Assembly: GCA_018267385.1 (NCBI GenBank)
Contig: JAFDYN010000003.1
Coordinates: 200,708-264,707, forward strand
Origin: Bacteroidota bacterium
Lineage (GTDB): Bacteria > Bacteroidota > Bacteroidia > Chitinophagales > LD1
Direction: 5' to 3'
Length of the DNA stretch: 64,000 bases
Position 1 is the first letter of the stretch; the number at the start of each line of letters is the position of its first letter. The translations under genes and the position numbers were made by a program. Below are positions 7,367 to 15,777 of the stretch, piece after piece. The notes under the pieces are model-generated. The model had not been told where the DNA came from and did no database searches. It worked only from the letters and a program-made list of their open reading frames with translations.

Positions 7367-9124
7367 ATGCTGAAGTTCCTGAAATACGTCTTTGCCACGA
7401 TAGTGGGCCTGTTCCTTTTTTGCTTTATCAGCCTCTTCCTGCTGATCGGCATCATAGCCCTGGCCGGTGGCTCCAAGAAGGATGGCAATAAACTGGAGGC
7501 CAACTCTGTGCTGAGGCTCGACCTCAATCACCATGTAGCTGAAAAATCTCAGGAGAGCCTGGGTGAGCAGCTCGGCTTTGGCGGCGGCAAGGAGGCGGAC
7601 GGCATAGGCCTCTATGATATCTGCGAGATGCTGAAAGAAGCAGCCAAGGATAATAAGATCAAGGGTATCTACCTGCCTTTGGGTATCAATCCTAACGGCC
7701 TGGCTACGATAGAGGTACTGCGCGACCAGCTCAAGGAGTTTAAGAAAAGCGGCAAGTTCATCTATGCCTATGGAGAATATGCCAATCAGAAATCCTACTA
7801 CCTCGCAGCAGTGGCAGACAAGATCTACCTCAATCCCAACGGTGGCATGGAGGTGCCGGGCTTTGGCCGCGAGATCATGTACTACAAAGGTGCGCTGGAG
7901 AAACTCGGCGTAGAGGTACAGGACTTTCACTGCGGCGCCTTCAAAAGTGCTATAGAGCCATACCTCCGCGACCATATGAGCGAACCTAACCGCGAGCAAC
8001 TCACCAGCATCTATGGTGATGTCTACTCACAGTTTCTGACCAATATCGCCGCTGACCGCAAGATGGATACCGCCACGCTCAGCGATATCATCAACAATCT
8101 GAAAGCTACCCTGCCGCAGGAGGCCAAAGAGGCAAAGATGATAGATGAGACAGCCTACTATGATGAGGTAGAATCTGCTATGAAAGAAAAAGTGGGAGTG
8201 AAGAAAAAGGATGATCTCAACCTCGTAGACCTGGACAAATACAGCGAGACCATGCCGATCAATACGGACGCGGGTAGCAAGATAGCCGTGCTCTGTGCCG
8301 ATGGAGAGATAGTAGACGGCAAAGGCGGAGAGGGCCAGGTGGGCTCTGAGCGCTTTGCCAAGGCTGTGGCAGACCTGCGCAAGGATGACAAGATAAAAGC
8401 CATCGTGCTCCGTGTCAACTCTCCGGGAGGCAGTGCGCTGGCCTCTGATGTGATGTGGCGTGAGCTGGTACTGGCCAAAAAGGAAAAGCCGCTGATCATC
8501 TCCTTTGGCGATGTGGCTGCCTCCGGTGGCTACTATATCTCCTGCCTGGGTGACAGAATCTTTGCACAGCCTAATACCATCACAGGTTCTATCGGTGTCT
8601 TTGGCCTGATACCTAATGCCAAGAAGCTGCTTAATGATAAGCTGGGTATCACTACAGATAAAGTCTCTGTGACCAAACACGGAGCTTTCTCTCTCGGCAC
8701 CAACCCGCTGGATGAGGAGGAGAAAGCCATGGTGCAAAAGAGCATAGAGCGCACCTATCGTGAGTTTAAAGAGCGTGTGGCTGAGGGCCGCAAGAAGGAT
8801 ACCGCCTACATAGAGAGTATCGCACAGGGGCACGTATACACAGGTACACAAGGCCTCAAGAATGGCCTGGTGGATGAAATAGGTGGACTGGACCAGGCTA
8901 TAGCCTACGCTGCTAAACAAGCTAACCTGAAGGACTATAAAGTAAAGCTCTATCCTGGTGAGCTCTCCATCAAGGATCGCCTGTCATCACGCTTTGGCTC
9001 GATGAAGGCTGACCTCGTGAAGCAGGAGATAGGTGAGGAGCAGTACAAAGTTTATAAAACGTTGGAGACTATCTCTCACTACTACGGTGTGCAGATGCGC
9101 ATGCCTATGGAGATGGGATTATAA
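7367..9124 (+). CDS. sppA: Signal peptide peptidase SppA, long (67K) form
   Basis: A 585-residue membrane-anchored serine protease that degrades cleaved signal peptides. An N-terminal transmembrane helix (residues about 5-30) is followed by two tandem S49 domains. The first carries the general-base Lys in 'YANQKSYYLAA'. The second carries the nucleophile Ser in 'GDVAASGGYYIS' and the dimer/loop motif 'GSIGVFG'. Both halves are present, as in the E. coli long form. The ATG at 7367 (MLKFLKYVF) is chosen over the ATG at 7304 because it puts the transmembrane segment at the N-terminus. No partner genes are adjacent. Confidence 0.93.
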   Translation: MLKFLKYVFATIVGLFLFCFISLFLLIGIIALAGGSKKDGNKLEANSVLRLDLNHHVAEKSQESLGEQLGFGGGKEADGIGLYDICEMLKEAAKDNKIKGIYLPLGINPNGLATIEVLRDQLKEFKKSGKFIYAYGEYANQKSYYLAAVADKIYLNPNGGMEVPGFGREIMYYKGALEKLGVEVQDFHCGAFKSAIEPYLRDHMSEPNREQLTSIYGDVYSQFLTNIAADRKMDTATLSDIINNLKATLPQEAKEAKMIDETAYYDEVESAMKEKVGVKKKDDLNLVDLDKYSETMPINTDAGSKIAVLCADGEIVDGKGGEGQVGSERFAKAVADLRKDDKIKAIVLRVNSPGGSALASDVMWRELVLAKKEKPLIISFGDVAASGGYYISCLGDRIFAQPNTITGSIGVFGLIPNAKKLLNDKLGITTDKVSVTKHGAFSLGTNPLDEEEKAMVQKSIERTYREFKERVAEGRKKDTAYIESIAQGHVYTGTQGLKNGLVDEIGGLDQAIAYAAKQANLKDYKVKLYPGELSIKDRLSSRFGSMKADLVKQEIGEEQYKVYKTLETISHYYGVQMRMPMEMGL

Positions 9125-9221
9125 TTTGACAATGGATAATTGGAAATTGACAACGTACGCAGAAGATGGAACCGTTGTTAGCATTTGTCCTAATACTTAA
9201 TACTAACTACTAAATACGGGT

Positions 9222-9776
9222 TTGAAAATAATAGGCATCACAGGCACGCTAGGCGCAGGCAAAGGGACCATCGTAGAATACCTGATCTCACATCACGGGT
9301 TCAGGCATTTCTCGGTGCGTGGTTTCCTCACGCAGATCATACAGCAGCGCCACCTGCCGCTCAATAGAGACTCTATGGTCAGCGTGGCCAATGAGCTGCG
9401 TGCTCAGCACTCGCCTAGCTATATAGTGGAGCAGCTGCTGGACCAGGCGCTACAGAGCGGCCAGGACTGCATCATAGAGAGTATCCGTACCACTGGTGAG
9501 ATAGAGGCGCTGCGCAAAAGGGACCACTTCACCCTGCTGGCCGTAGATGCTGATCCCAGGCTACGGTATGAGCGCGTGCTGGAGCGTGCGTCTGAGACGG
9601 ATCATATCAGCTATGAGACCTTTCAGGAAAATGAAAAGCGCGAGATGACCTCTACCGATCCCAATAAGCAGAACCTCGCGGCCTGCCAGGCACTGGCAGA
9701 CTACAGGCTGGATAATAATCATTCATTTGAAGAGCTCTACCAGCAGGTAGAGATGGTGCTGGATAAAGTCAGGTAA
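9222..9776 (+). CDS. P-loop nucleotide kinase-like ATPase
   Basis: A 184-residue P-loop protein beginning at TTG ('MKIIGITGTLGAGKGT'). The P-loop GTLGAGKGT is at residues 8-16. A probable substrate-binding Arg/Asp region ('FSVRGFL', 'LNRDSM') follows, then a lid-like stretch 'RYERVLERASETD' and C-terminal 'ALADYRLDNNHSFEEL', typical of dephospho-CoA-kinase/nucleoside-monophosphate-kinase folds. It is not a canonical CoaE or adenylate kinase, and the substrate is unknown. It is followed 41 bases later by a dCMP deaminase, so a nucleotide substrate is plausible but inferred. No better ATG start exists, because the P-loop begins only a few residues in. Confidence 0.75.
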   Translation: MKIIGITGTLGAGKGTIVEYLISHHGFRHFSVRGFLTQIIQQRHLPLNRDSMVSVANELRAQHSPSYIVEQLLDQALQSGQDCIIESIRTTGEIEALRKRDHFTLLAVDADPRLRYERVLERASETDHISYETFQENEKREMTSTDPNKQNLAACQALADYRLDNNHSFEELYQQVEMVLDKVR

Positions 9777-9817
9777 TACATCGCATGGTCTATCGTCTAA
9801 TATCTAAAGTCTAAAGA

Positions 9818-10312
9818 ATGTCAGAAACCAAATACATCCGCCCCTCTTGGGATGAGTACTTCATAGAAGTGATGGATGCTATCAGCAAGCGTGCCACCTG
9901 TGGCCGGGGCCGCAGCGGCTGTGTGATAGCACGGGACAATCAGCTCCTGGTGACTGGCTATGTGGGCTCGCCAAAGGGCCTGCCCCACTGTGATGATGTG
10001 GGTCACCAGATGAAAAAGATGATACACGAGGATGGCAGCGTGACAGAGCATTGTGTGCGCACCGTACACGCCGAGCAGAATGCCATCTGCCAGGCTGCCA
10101 AAAACGGAGTAGCACTGGACGGCGCTACGCTGTACTGCCGCATGACCCCCTGCCGTGTATGCTGTATGCTGATCATCAACTGTGGCATCAAGCGTGTGGT
10201 CTGCCAGCGCAAGTACCATGCGGGCACGGAGTCTGAGGCTATGTTTCTGGAGGCTGGTGTCAAACTGGAGTACATACACGAGGAGATCCAGACCTACGAG
10301 CCGCAAAAGTGA
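9818..10312 (+). CDS. Deoxycytidylate (dCMP) deaminase family protein
   Basis: A 164-residue zinc-dependent deaminase. The zinc site is formed by 'TVHAEQNAI' (His and catalytic Glu) and 'TPCRVCCMLI' (the PCxxC cysteines). Further metal or effector residues are likely in the insert between 'HCDDVGHQ' and 'HCVRTVHAE'. Family members convert dCMP to dUMP for thymidylate synthesis. 'GYVGSPKGLPHCDD' is the substrate-loop pattern of dCMP deaminases rather than cytidine deaminases. It follows the P-loop kinase-like gene in the same direction, suggesting a small nucleotide-metabolism operon. Confidence 0.88.
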   Translation: MSETKYIRPSWDEYFIEVMDAISKRATCGRGRSGCVIARDNQLLVTGYVGSPKGLPHCDDVGHQMKKMIHEDGSVTEHCVRTVHAEQNAICQAAKNGVALDGATLYCRMTPCRVCCMLIINCGIKRVVCQRKYHAGTESEAMFLEAGVKLEYIHEEIQTYEPQK

Positions 10313-10460
10313 TTTCTGATTGGTGATTTTTGATTTGCCTTCGGGCAAAATATGCACAAAGCTATTTACCGGTTTCCGGTACAATAAGTCTTGCTAATTT
10401 CGGCATTCATATTGCTGCTAAGCCATCATAAATCAACAATCAAAAATCATAGATAGCCAG

Positions 10461-11732
10461 ATGTCCTTACTTCCCCCTTTACCGGAAAGAATGCGCCCCA
10501 AGAGCTTTGATGAGTTCGTAGGGCAGCAGCACCTGATAGGAGAGGGCAAGGTACTCCGCCGCCTCATCGAGTCGGGCAATATACCATCTATGATATTCTG
10601 GGGGCCACCGGGTGTGGGCAAGACATCTATGGCTCGATTTATAGCAGACCGTGCGGTGCTGCCTTTCTACCAACTCAGCGCGATAGACTCTGGCGTGAAA
10701 GAGCTTCGTGAGGTCATAGCCAAGGCCAATCAGGATGGCAAGGCGATCCTCTTCATAGATGAGATCCACCGCTTCAATAAGGCACAGCAAGACGCCCTGC
10801 TGGGAGCCGTGGAGAAAGGCACCATCACGCTGATAGGCGCTACTACGGAGAATCCTTCCTTTGAGGTCATATCCGCGCTCCTGTCGCGTGCCCAGGTGTA
10901 TACATTAAAGCCACTGGAGCGCGAAGATCTGGAGCGGCTGCTGCAGACAGCTATCGCCAAAGATGAAGTTCTGCGCGATAAGAAGATCGAGCTAAAGGAA
11001 ACCGAAGCATTACTCCGCTACTCAGGTGGTGATGCGCGCAAGCTACTCAATGTACTGGAGATCGTGGTCAATAATGGGTTGACAGACAACGGAGTATTGG
11101 AGATCACAAATGCGGTAGTGGAGCAGGTGATCCAGCACAAGATGGCGCTCTACGACAAGTCCGGTGAGCAGCACTATGACATCATCTCCGCCTTTATCAA
11201 GTCTATACGCGGCAGTGATCCTAATGCGGCACTGTACTATCTGGCCCGCATGCTGGAGGGTGGGGAGGACCCTAAATTCATAGCCAGACGGCTACTGATA
11301 CTCTCCTCTGAGGATATAGGCAATGCGAATCCAACCGCTTTCGTGATGGCCAACAACTGCTTTCAGGCAGTGAGCGTGATAGGCTATCCGGAGTGCCAGC
11401 TCACGCTGTCGCAGGTCGTGATCTACCTCGCCACCTCGCCCAAGAGCAACTCATCCTACACTGCTATAGGGGCGGCCCGCGCACAGGTGCGCGCCACGGG
11501 TGACCTTCCGGTTCCGCTTCACCTGCGCAATGCGCCTACCAAGCTGATGAAGCAGCTCAACTATGGCAAGGACTATCAGTATGCTCATAGCCATGAGGGA
11601 AATTTTGTCAATGCCGAGTTTCTGCCGGATGCGATCAAGGGCAGCAAATACTACGATCCCGCCAATAATCCACGCGAGAATGAGATACGCAGGCAGCTGC
11701 GTGACTGGTGGCGTGACAAGTATGGATATTGA
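10461..11732 (+). CDS. rarA: Replication-associated recombination protein A (MgsA)
   Basis: A 423-residue AAA+ ATPase related to clamp loaders that acts at stalled replication forks. Walker A is 'GPPGVGKTS' (about 51-59), Walker B '[18 protein letters not shown]', sensor 1 '[11 protein letters not shown]', and the C-terminal half is the tetramerisation and DUF815-like region ('[21 protein letters not shown]', '[15 protein letters not shown]'). All are intact. It stands alone on the + strand and converges with a glycosyltransferase gene. Confidence 0.95.
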   Translation: MSLLPPLPERMRPKSFDEFVGQQHLIGEGKVLRRLIESGNIPSMIFWGPPGVGKTSMARFIADRAVLPFYQLSAIDSGVKELREVIAKANQDGKAILFIDEIHRFNKAQQDALLGAVEKGTITLIGATTENPSFEVISALLSRAQVYTLKPLEREDLERLLQTAIAKDEVLRDKKIELKETEALLRYSGGDARKLLNVLEIVVNNGLTDNGVLEITNAVVEQVIQHKMALYDKSGEQHYDIISAFIKSIRGSDPNAALYYLARMLEGGEDPKFIARRLLILSSEDIGNANPTAFVMANNCFQAVSVIGYPECQLTLSQVVIYLATSPKSNSSYTAIGAARAQVRATGDLPVPLHLRNAPTKLMKQLNYGKDYQYAHSHEGNFVNAEFLPDAIKGSKYYDPANNPRENEIRRQLRDWWRDKYGY

Positions 11733-11783
11733 CCAGCCGAGGGTATACATGCTATTATAATTGATGTATATCCGAAGGGGAAA

Positions 11784-13085
11784 TTAATGTTGACTGCTTG
11801 TCAGCCTGTCCAGCAGCCCGGCCAGCTTACCTGTCAGGTTTCTCCTGCTGTATTGATCTTTGCCCGATGCGGGTGTGCCTGTATCTCCACTGCGCCAGGT
11901 GGTGTATGCTGTGCGCAGGGTGGCTTCCATTTTATCCTGCTCTGTGTAGTCATGTATGGTGCCGGCCTGTGCGGCAGAGACGATCAGTGCTGCATCGCAG
12001 TCTGCCGGCCCTACCAGAAATATAGGCCTGCCTGCACCGATATACTCAAATATTTTGCCTGTGATGATCAGTTTGTTATTCGCTACGTCAGGGATCACGG
12101 AGAGCAGGAGAGAGGCCGTCTGCATGCGGCGTATAGCCTCATGGTGCGGCACGAAAGGTTTGAATACCGTACAGTCGGTGATACCTGCATCAGCTATACC
12201 CTGGCTCACTGCTGCATCTGCCTTGCCCGTCACCTCCAGCTCAAAGTCCCTGCGGAAGTCGCTATCCGCTGCACGCAGCGCCGCGATAGCAGCCCATAGC
12301 GCGGGTACATTCTGGTTAGAAAACAGATTGCCTACATACCTCATGCGAAATTTATCCCGCTCTGCCGTCAGCCCAGGCGTGAAATCACTCTCATCATAGC
12401 CGTTGGTGATCACCTGCATCTTGCCGGTATACGCAGCCGGGAAGACGGTCTTCATGCCTTCACCTATCACCGTAGCCACGTCACAGTCGCGCAGCACTGA
12501 GGCCTCGTAGGCTTTGTCTTTCGCTATAGACGCTTGTGTGAAGGGCAGGTATTGATTGTTGAATATCTCTGTCCACGGATCGCGAAAATCTGCCAGCCAC
12601 GGCAGCCCGTAGCGCTGCTTCAGCTCCTGGCCTATCAGGTGCGTGCTGTGCGGAGGGCCGGTAGTGATGATGGCATCTATCTGGCCTGTAGCGATCAGCT
12701 CCGAGGCTTTCTTCACAGCATATGGCTTCCAGCCGCGCCGTGCATCCGGCAGGAAAAAATTAGCCCTGATATAAGCAGACAGGCGCTGGAAGAGTGATGG
12801 ATTGGACGCGGTGGCTACAGCCAGCGGCACGGTCTTGCCCTTCTGCCCGCGTAGCAGGTTGTATATCTCAAATGGCTCGAAAGTCTTGGTCCGGTACACA
12901 GCGATACCATCCGGTACCTGCGCCTGTAGCGACTCATCAGTATAGGGGTAGCTGCCATTCTCTACAGTCAGTATCACCGGCTCCCAGCCATAGTCGCGCA
13001 GGTATCTGGCAAACTTCAGGAAGCGCTGCACAGCCACACCACCCGCGGGCACCCAGTAGTACGTGATGATGAGGACTCTCTTCAT
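11784..13085 (-). CDS. Family 4-like glycosyltransferase
   Basis: A 433-residue GT-B fold transferase. The N-terminal acceptor domain begins 'ITYYWVPAGGVAVQRFLKFA' with the glycine-rich loop. 'TTGPPHSTHLIG' and 'WLADFRDPWTEIFN' (about 145-190) are typical of this group. The donor domain carries 'KIFEYIGAGRPIFLVG' (about 345-360), which corresponds to the nucleotide-sugar-binding E-x7-E region. The sugar and acceptor are unknown. It starts 15 bases after the stop of the YfhO-family gene on the same strand, so a joint role in surface glycan or glycolipid assembly is likely but inferred. Confidence 0.85.
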   Translation of the reverse strand: MKRVLIITYYWVPAGGVAVQRFLKFARYLRDYGWEPVILTVENGSYPYTDESLQAQVPDGIAVYRTKTFEPFEIYNLLRGQKGKTVPLAVATASNPSLFQRLSAYIRANFFLPDARRGWKPYAVKKASELIATGQIDAIITTGPPHSTHLIGQELKQRYGLPWLADFRDPWTEIFNNQYLPFTQASIAKDKAYEASVLRDCDVATVIGEGMKTVFPAAYTGKMQVITNGYDESDFTPGLTAERDKFRMRYVGNLFSNQNVPALWAAIAALRAADSDFRRDFELEVTGKADAAVSQGIADAGITDCTVFKPFVPHHEAIRRMQTASLLLSVIPDVANNKLIITGKIFEYIGAGRPIFLVGPADCDAALIVSAAQAGTIHDYTEQDKMEATLRTAYTTWRSGDTGTPASGKDQYSRRNLTGKLAGLLDRLTSSQH

Positions 13086-13099
13086 GTGTCAGGCCGCCT

Positions 13100-15562
13100 T
13101 TACGCAGCATGCGGCAGGTCATCGCTGCCTTTCTTATTGTTTCTAAACTCCAGGAAGACGCCCCCGGCAAAGAGCAGCAGGATCAGCGTAGAGGCGGCAT
13201 AGGCTACCTTCTCTCCGGTGAAGTAGGACGCAGGCTCAAAGACCATCTCCACCTTGTGGCTGCCTGCTGGCACTACCGCAGCACGGAGCACATAGTCTGC
13301 ACGCACGATCGGTACTTCCTTGCCATCTACGGTAGCCTTCCAGCCCGGCTGGTAGTATATCTCTGAGAAGACCGCCAGCTGCGGCTGTGCTGCTGTGTAC
13401 TGGTATACCAGGTGGTTAGGCTCATAGCTGGTCAGTGTGATCCGAGAGGTAGAGTCCCCGCCGCCGGTATAGCCGCCCAGCTCATTCGCAAATTTCTTAT
13501 CTACAAAAGCTGTTTGCTTCGGATCAAAATTATCCAGCGCCTTGATCTCCTCATCGGCATTATTCACCAGTTGCACTTTATCTACAAACCAGGCATTGCC
13601 GCAGGCACCCGGATTTTGGGCAGCTACAGGTCCGCTCGCACCCTTTTGTATGATGTATTTGGTGTTGAGCATATTCAGCACAGCCATATTGCCTTTGCTG
13701 ATCTGGTTTTCTATCAGCTCCTGGTAGCGGCGCAGCTTGGCAGCGTGGTAGCCGCCTACTGACTTGTGGTGGTAGGAGGTAGAGGCATCGTTAAAGGTAT
13801 TGACAGTCGTATTGAATACGCGGTAGTCCAGGCTCTTGTCAGCCAGTATCTGCTGGTCTGCGGGGCTTTCCGCAAAGCGGCTCTGCTGCTCATTCTTATC
13901 GGTAAACATATCGCCATTCACAAAGCGCTTGCCCACGGTGATGTAGTCTGCCAGGCAGATCACGAGGATAGCCGCGATGGCTATATTCTTGTTGAGTTTC
14001 TCCTGCACTAGTGCCCACATCACACCTGCACCCAGCAGTATGATGATGAGGGAGCGGAAAGCATCACTGCGCATCAGGTCCTGGCGGTCTTCTCTCAGGT
14101 ATGGCAGGATGTCTGCCGGCAGGCTCTTGTCTCCGGGGCCGGAGAAGCTCATCAGCGTACCGCCAAAGAGTGCAAAGATCAGGCAGATGCCACCTGTGAT
14201 ACCGGCAGCGATGTAGACACCTGTCAGTGCCCGCTCTTTATTTACTTCTTTATTGAGTAGCCGCTGTATGGTGAGCAGTGCCAGCAGTGGTATAGTGAGC
14301 TGGCAGATGATCAGAGACATGGTCACCGTGCGGAACTTATTGTACCCCGGGAAGAAGTCAAAGAAAGCATTGTTGAACCACGCCAGGTGGTACCCAAAGG
14401 AGAGCATGATAGCCAGCATCGTAGCGATGCCCAGCCACCACTTGAATGGTCCGTCTACGATGATCAGGCCCAGTATAAAGATAAAGATCATGAATGCTCC
14501 CATGTATGATGGACCGGAGGTAAATGGCTGGTCACCCCAGTACGTAGGAAGGTAGCGCGTCTGACCGCGTATAGCCTGTACGGTCTTGGCGTCCTCATCC
14601 AGCAGCTGCTGTGAGGAGCCGCCCATCAGGTTTGGTATGAGCAGGTTAAATGCTTCTGCTTTGGTATAGCTATAGCTGAAGGCATAGTCGCGGTCCAGGC
14701 CACCTTTAGATTGTGTATTGGTGGTCAGGTCAGACTTGCCGCGTATGGTCGAGTTGCCATACTCATAGGTGGTCCAGAGCAGGCTCAGGTTTGACAGTAC
14801 ACCCAGCCCCGCACAGGCGCCGAATATGCCGAAGGCAAGTACGTAGTGCTTGATATCCTTCTCCACTACAGAGAAGACCAGGAATACGACACCCGCTATG
14901 AGCAGCGTAAGGAAAAGGTAGTACGCTATCTGCACATGGTTGGCACTGATCAGCATGGAGAAACTCAATGCGCTGACAGCTGCCCCCAGTATATATTTCT
15001 TTCGCCACAGGAGCATAAAGCCCGCCACCACATAGGGTAACAGCGCTATGGCGTGCATCTTGGTATTGTGCCCCGCCTCGAGGATGATGAGGTTGTAGGA
15101 TGCGAGCGCATAGCCCACCGCACCGGCTATGGATAGCCACGGATTCACGCGCAGTACCAGCAGCAGGATATAGAAGCCCAGGCAGGCTATAAAAAGATAC
15201 CCTGTAAACTCCGGCAGGCCTATGCCAAGTACTTTCTCGGCATACTGTACCAGATTGCCCGAGTAAATAGTAGATATCTGGAAGGCCGGCATACCGCCAA
15301 ACATAGAGTTGGTCCACAGCGGCTCGGTATGATGTGCCTCGCGGAAATCCTTGATCTCTTTTGACATGCCCTCATATTGATTGATATCACCCTGTGGTAG
15401 TACCTTGCCATCCAGCAGCATCGGGCCAAAGAAGATCAGCGTGATCACGATAAACGTGACGAGCGCCGCGATATAGGGCACATACTTCATGATAGGAGAG
15501 GGAGCACCGGTAGAGGCAGGCTTTGGGGACTTGTGTTTTATCTCAGGTTTTGTCTTTGCCAT
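13100..15562 (-). CDS. YfhO-family polytopic membrane protein
   Basis: An 820-residue integral membrane protein with about a dozen hydrophobic segments between residues 28 and 535 and a C-terminal extracytoplasmic beta-rich domain. The first loop holds 'GDINQYEGMSKEIKDF' and 'LWTNSMFGGMPAFQIS', where the Asp is placed like the conserved acidic residue of GT-C glycosyltransferases. Late in the protein come 'VFSEIYYQPGWKATVDGKE' and 'HKVEMVFEPASYFTGEK', typical of YfhO, which in Gram-positives glycosylates teichoic or lipid-linked acceptors. In Bacteroidota the substrate is unknown. It is probably co-transcribed with the downstream GT4. Confidence 0.88.
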   Translation of the reverse strand: MAKTKPEIKHKSPKPASTGAPSPIMKYVPYIAALVTFIVITLIFFGPMLLDGKVLPQGDINQYEGMSKEIKDFREAHHTEPLWTNSMFGGMPAFQISTIYSGNLVQYAEKVLGIGLPEFTGYLFIACLGFYILLLVLRVNPWLSIAGAVGYALASYNLIILEAGHNTKMHAIALLPYVVAGFMLLWRKKYILGAAVSALSFSMLISANHVQIAYYLFLTLLIAGVVFLVFSVVEKDIKHYVLAFGIFGACAGLGVLSNLSLLWTTYEYGNSTIRGKSDLTTNTQSKGGLDRDYAFSYSYTKAEAFNLLIPNLMGGSSQQLLDEDAKTVQAIRGQTRYLPTYWGDQPFTSGPSYMGAFMIFIFILGLIIVDGPFKWWLGIATMLAIMLSFGYHLAWFNNAFFDFFPGYNKFRTVTMSLIICQLTIPLLALLTIQRLLNKEVNKERALTGVYIAAGITGGICLIFALFGGTLMSFSGPGDKSLPADILPYLREDRQDLMRSDAFRSLIIILLGAGVMWALVQEKLNKNIAIAAILVICLADYITVGKRFVNGDMFTDKNEQQSRFAESPADQQILADKSLDYRVFNTTVNTFNDASTSYHHKSVGGYHAAKLRRYQELIENQISKGNMAVLNMLNTKYIIQKGASGPVAAQNPGACGNAWFVDKVQLVNNADEEIKALDNFDPKQTAFVDKKFANELGGYTGGGDSTSRITLTSYEPNHLVYQYTAAQPQLAVFSEIYYQPGWKATVDGKEVPIVRADYVLRAAVVPAGSHKVEMVFEPASYFTGEKVAYAASTLILLLFAGGVFLEFRNNKKGSDDLPHAA

Positions 15563-15593
15563 GGTATATGGATTGGTCAGGGGTAAAAATAAA

Positions 15594-15730
15594 ATTAATT
15601 GGATAATAACCTCCGCCCTCCGGGGGCTTTGCCCCCCTTTGCCCGGTGCCTGCCCGCAGCCGGGGCGGACTGTCCACTCTATTGGCTGTTCCGGTCGCCT
15701 TTGGGGATTTAGGGGGCGCTTTGTTGCTTT
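15594..15730. repeat. GC-rich intergenic repeat remnants
   Basis: The spacer between the divergent YfhO and OmpA genes holds a G/C-rich hairpin (CCGGGGGCTTTGCCCCC type) at about 15618-15640 and, at 15696-15718, the word CTTTGGGGATTTAGGGGGC. Both look like members of the short dispersed repeats common in Bacteroidota spacers. No ORF is evident here. Confidence 0.5.
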
Positions 15731-15749
15731 CCGCTTTCCTTGAAAAAGA

Positions 15750-15757
15750 TATATTTG
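15750..15757 (+). promoter_or_regulatory. Bacteroidota -7 promoter box (TATATTTG) of the OmpA-family gene
   Basis: TATATTTG matches TAnnTTTG 20 bases before the ATG of the OmpA-family gene. A TTGTTG motif lies about 23 bases further upstream and may act as the -33 element with slightly long spacing. Confidence 0.5.
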
Positions 15758-15777
15758 TACAATAACTATCGTCCATC

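Noticed and set aside
8027-8920. 297-codon open frame on the - strand
   Set aside because: It is the complement of the second S49 domain of sppA and has no domain of its own.
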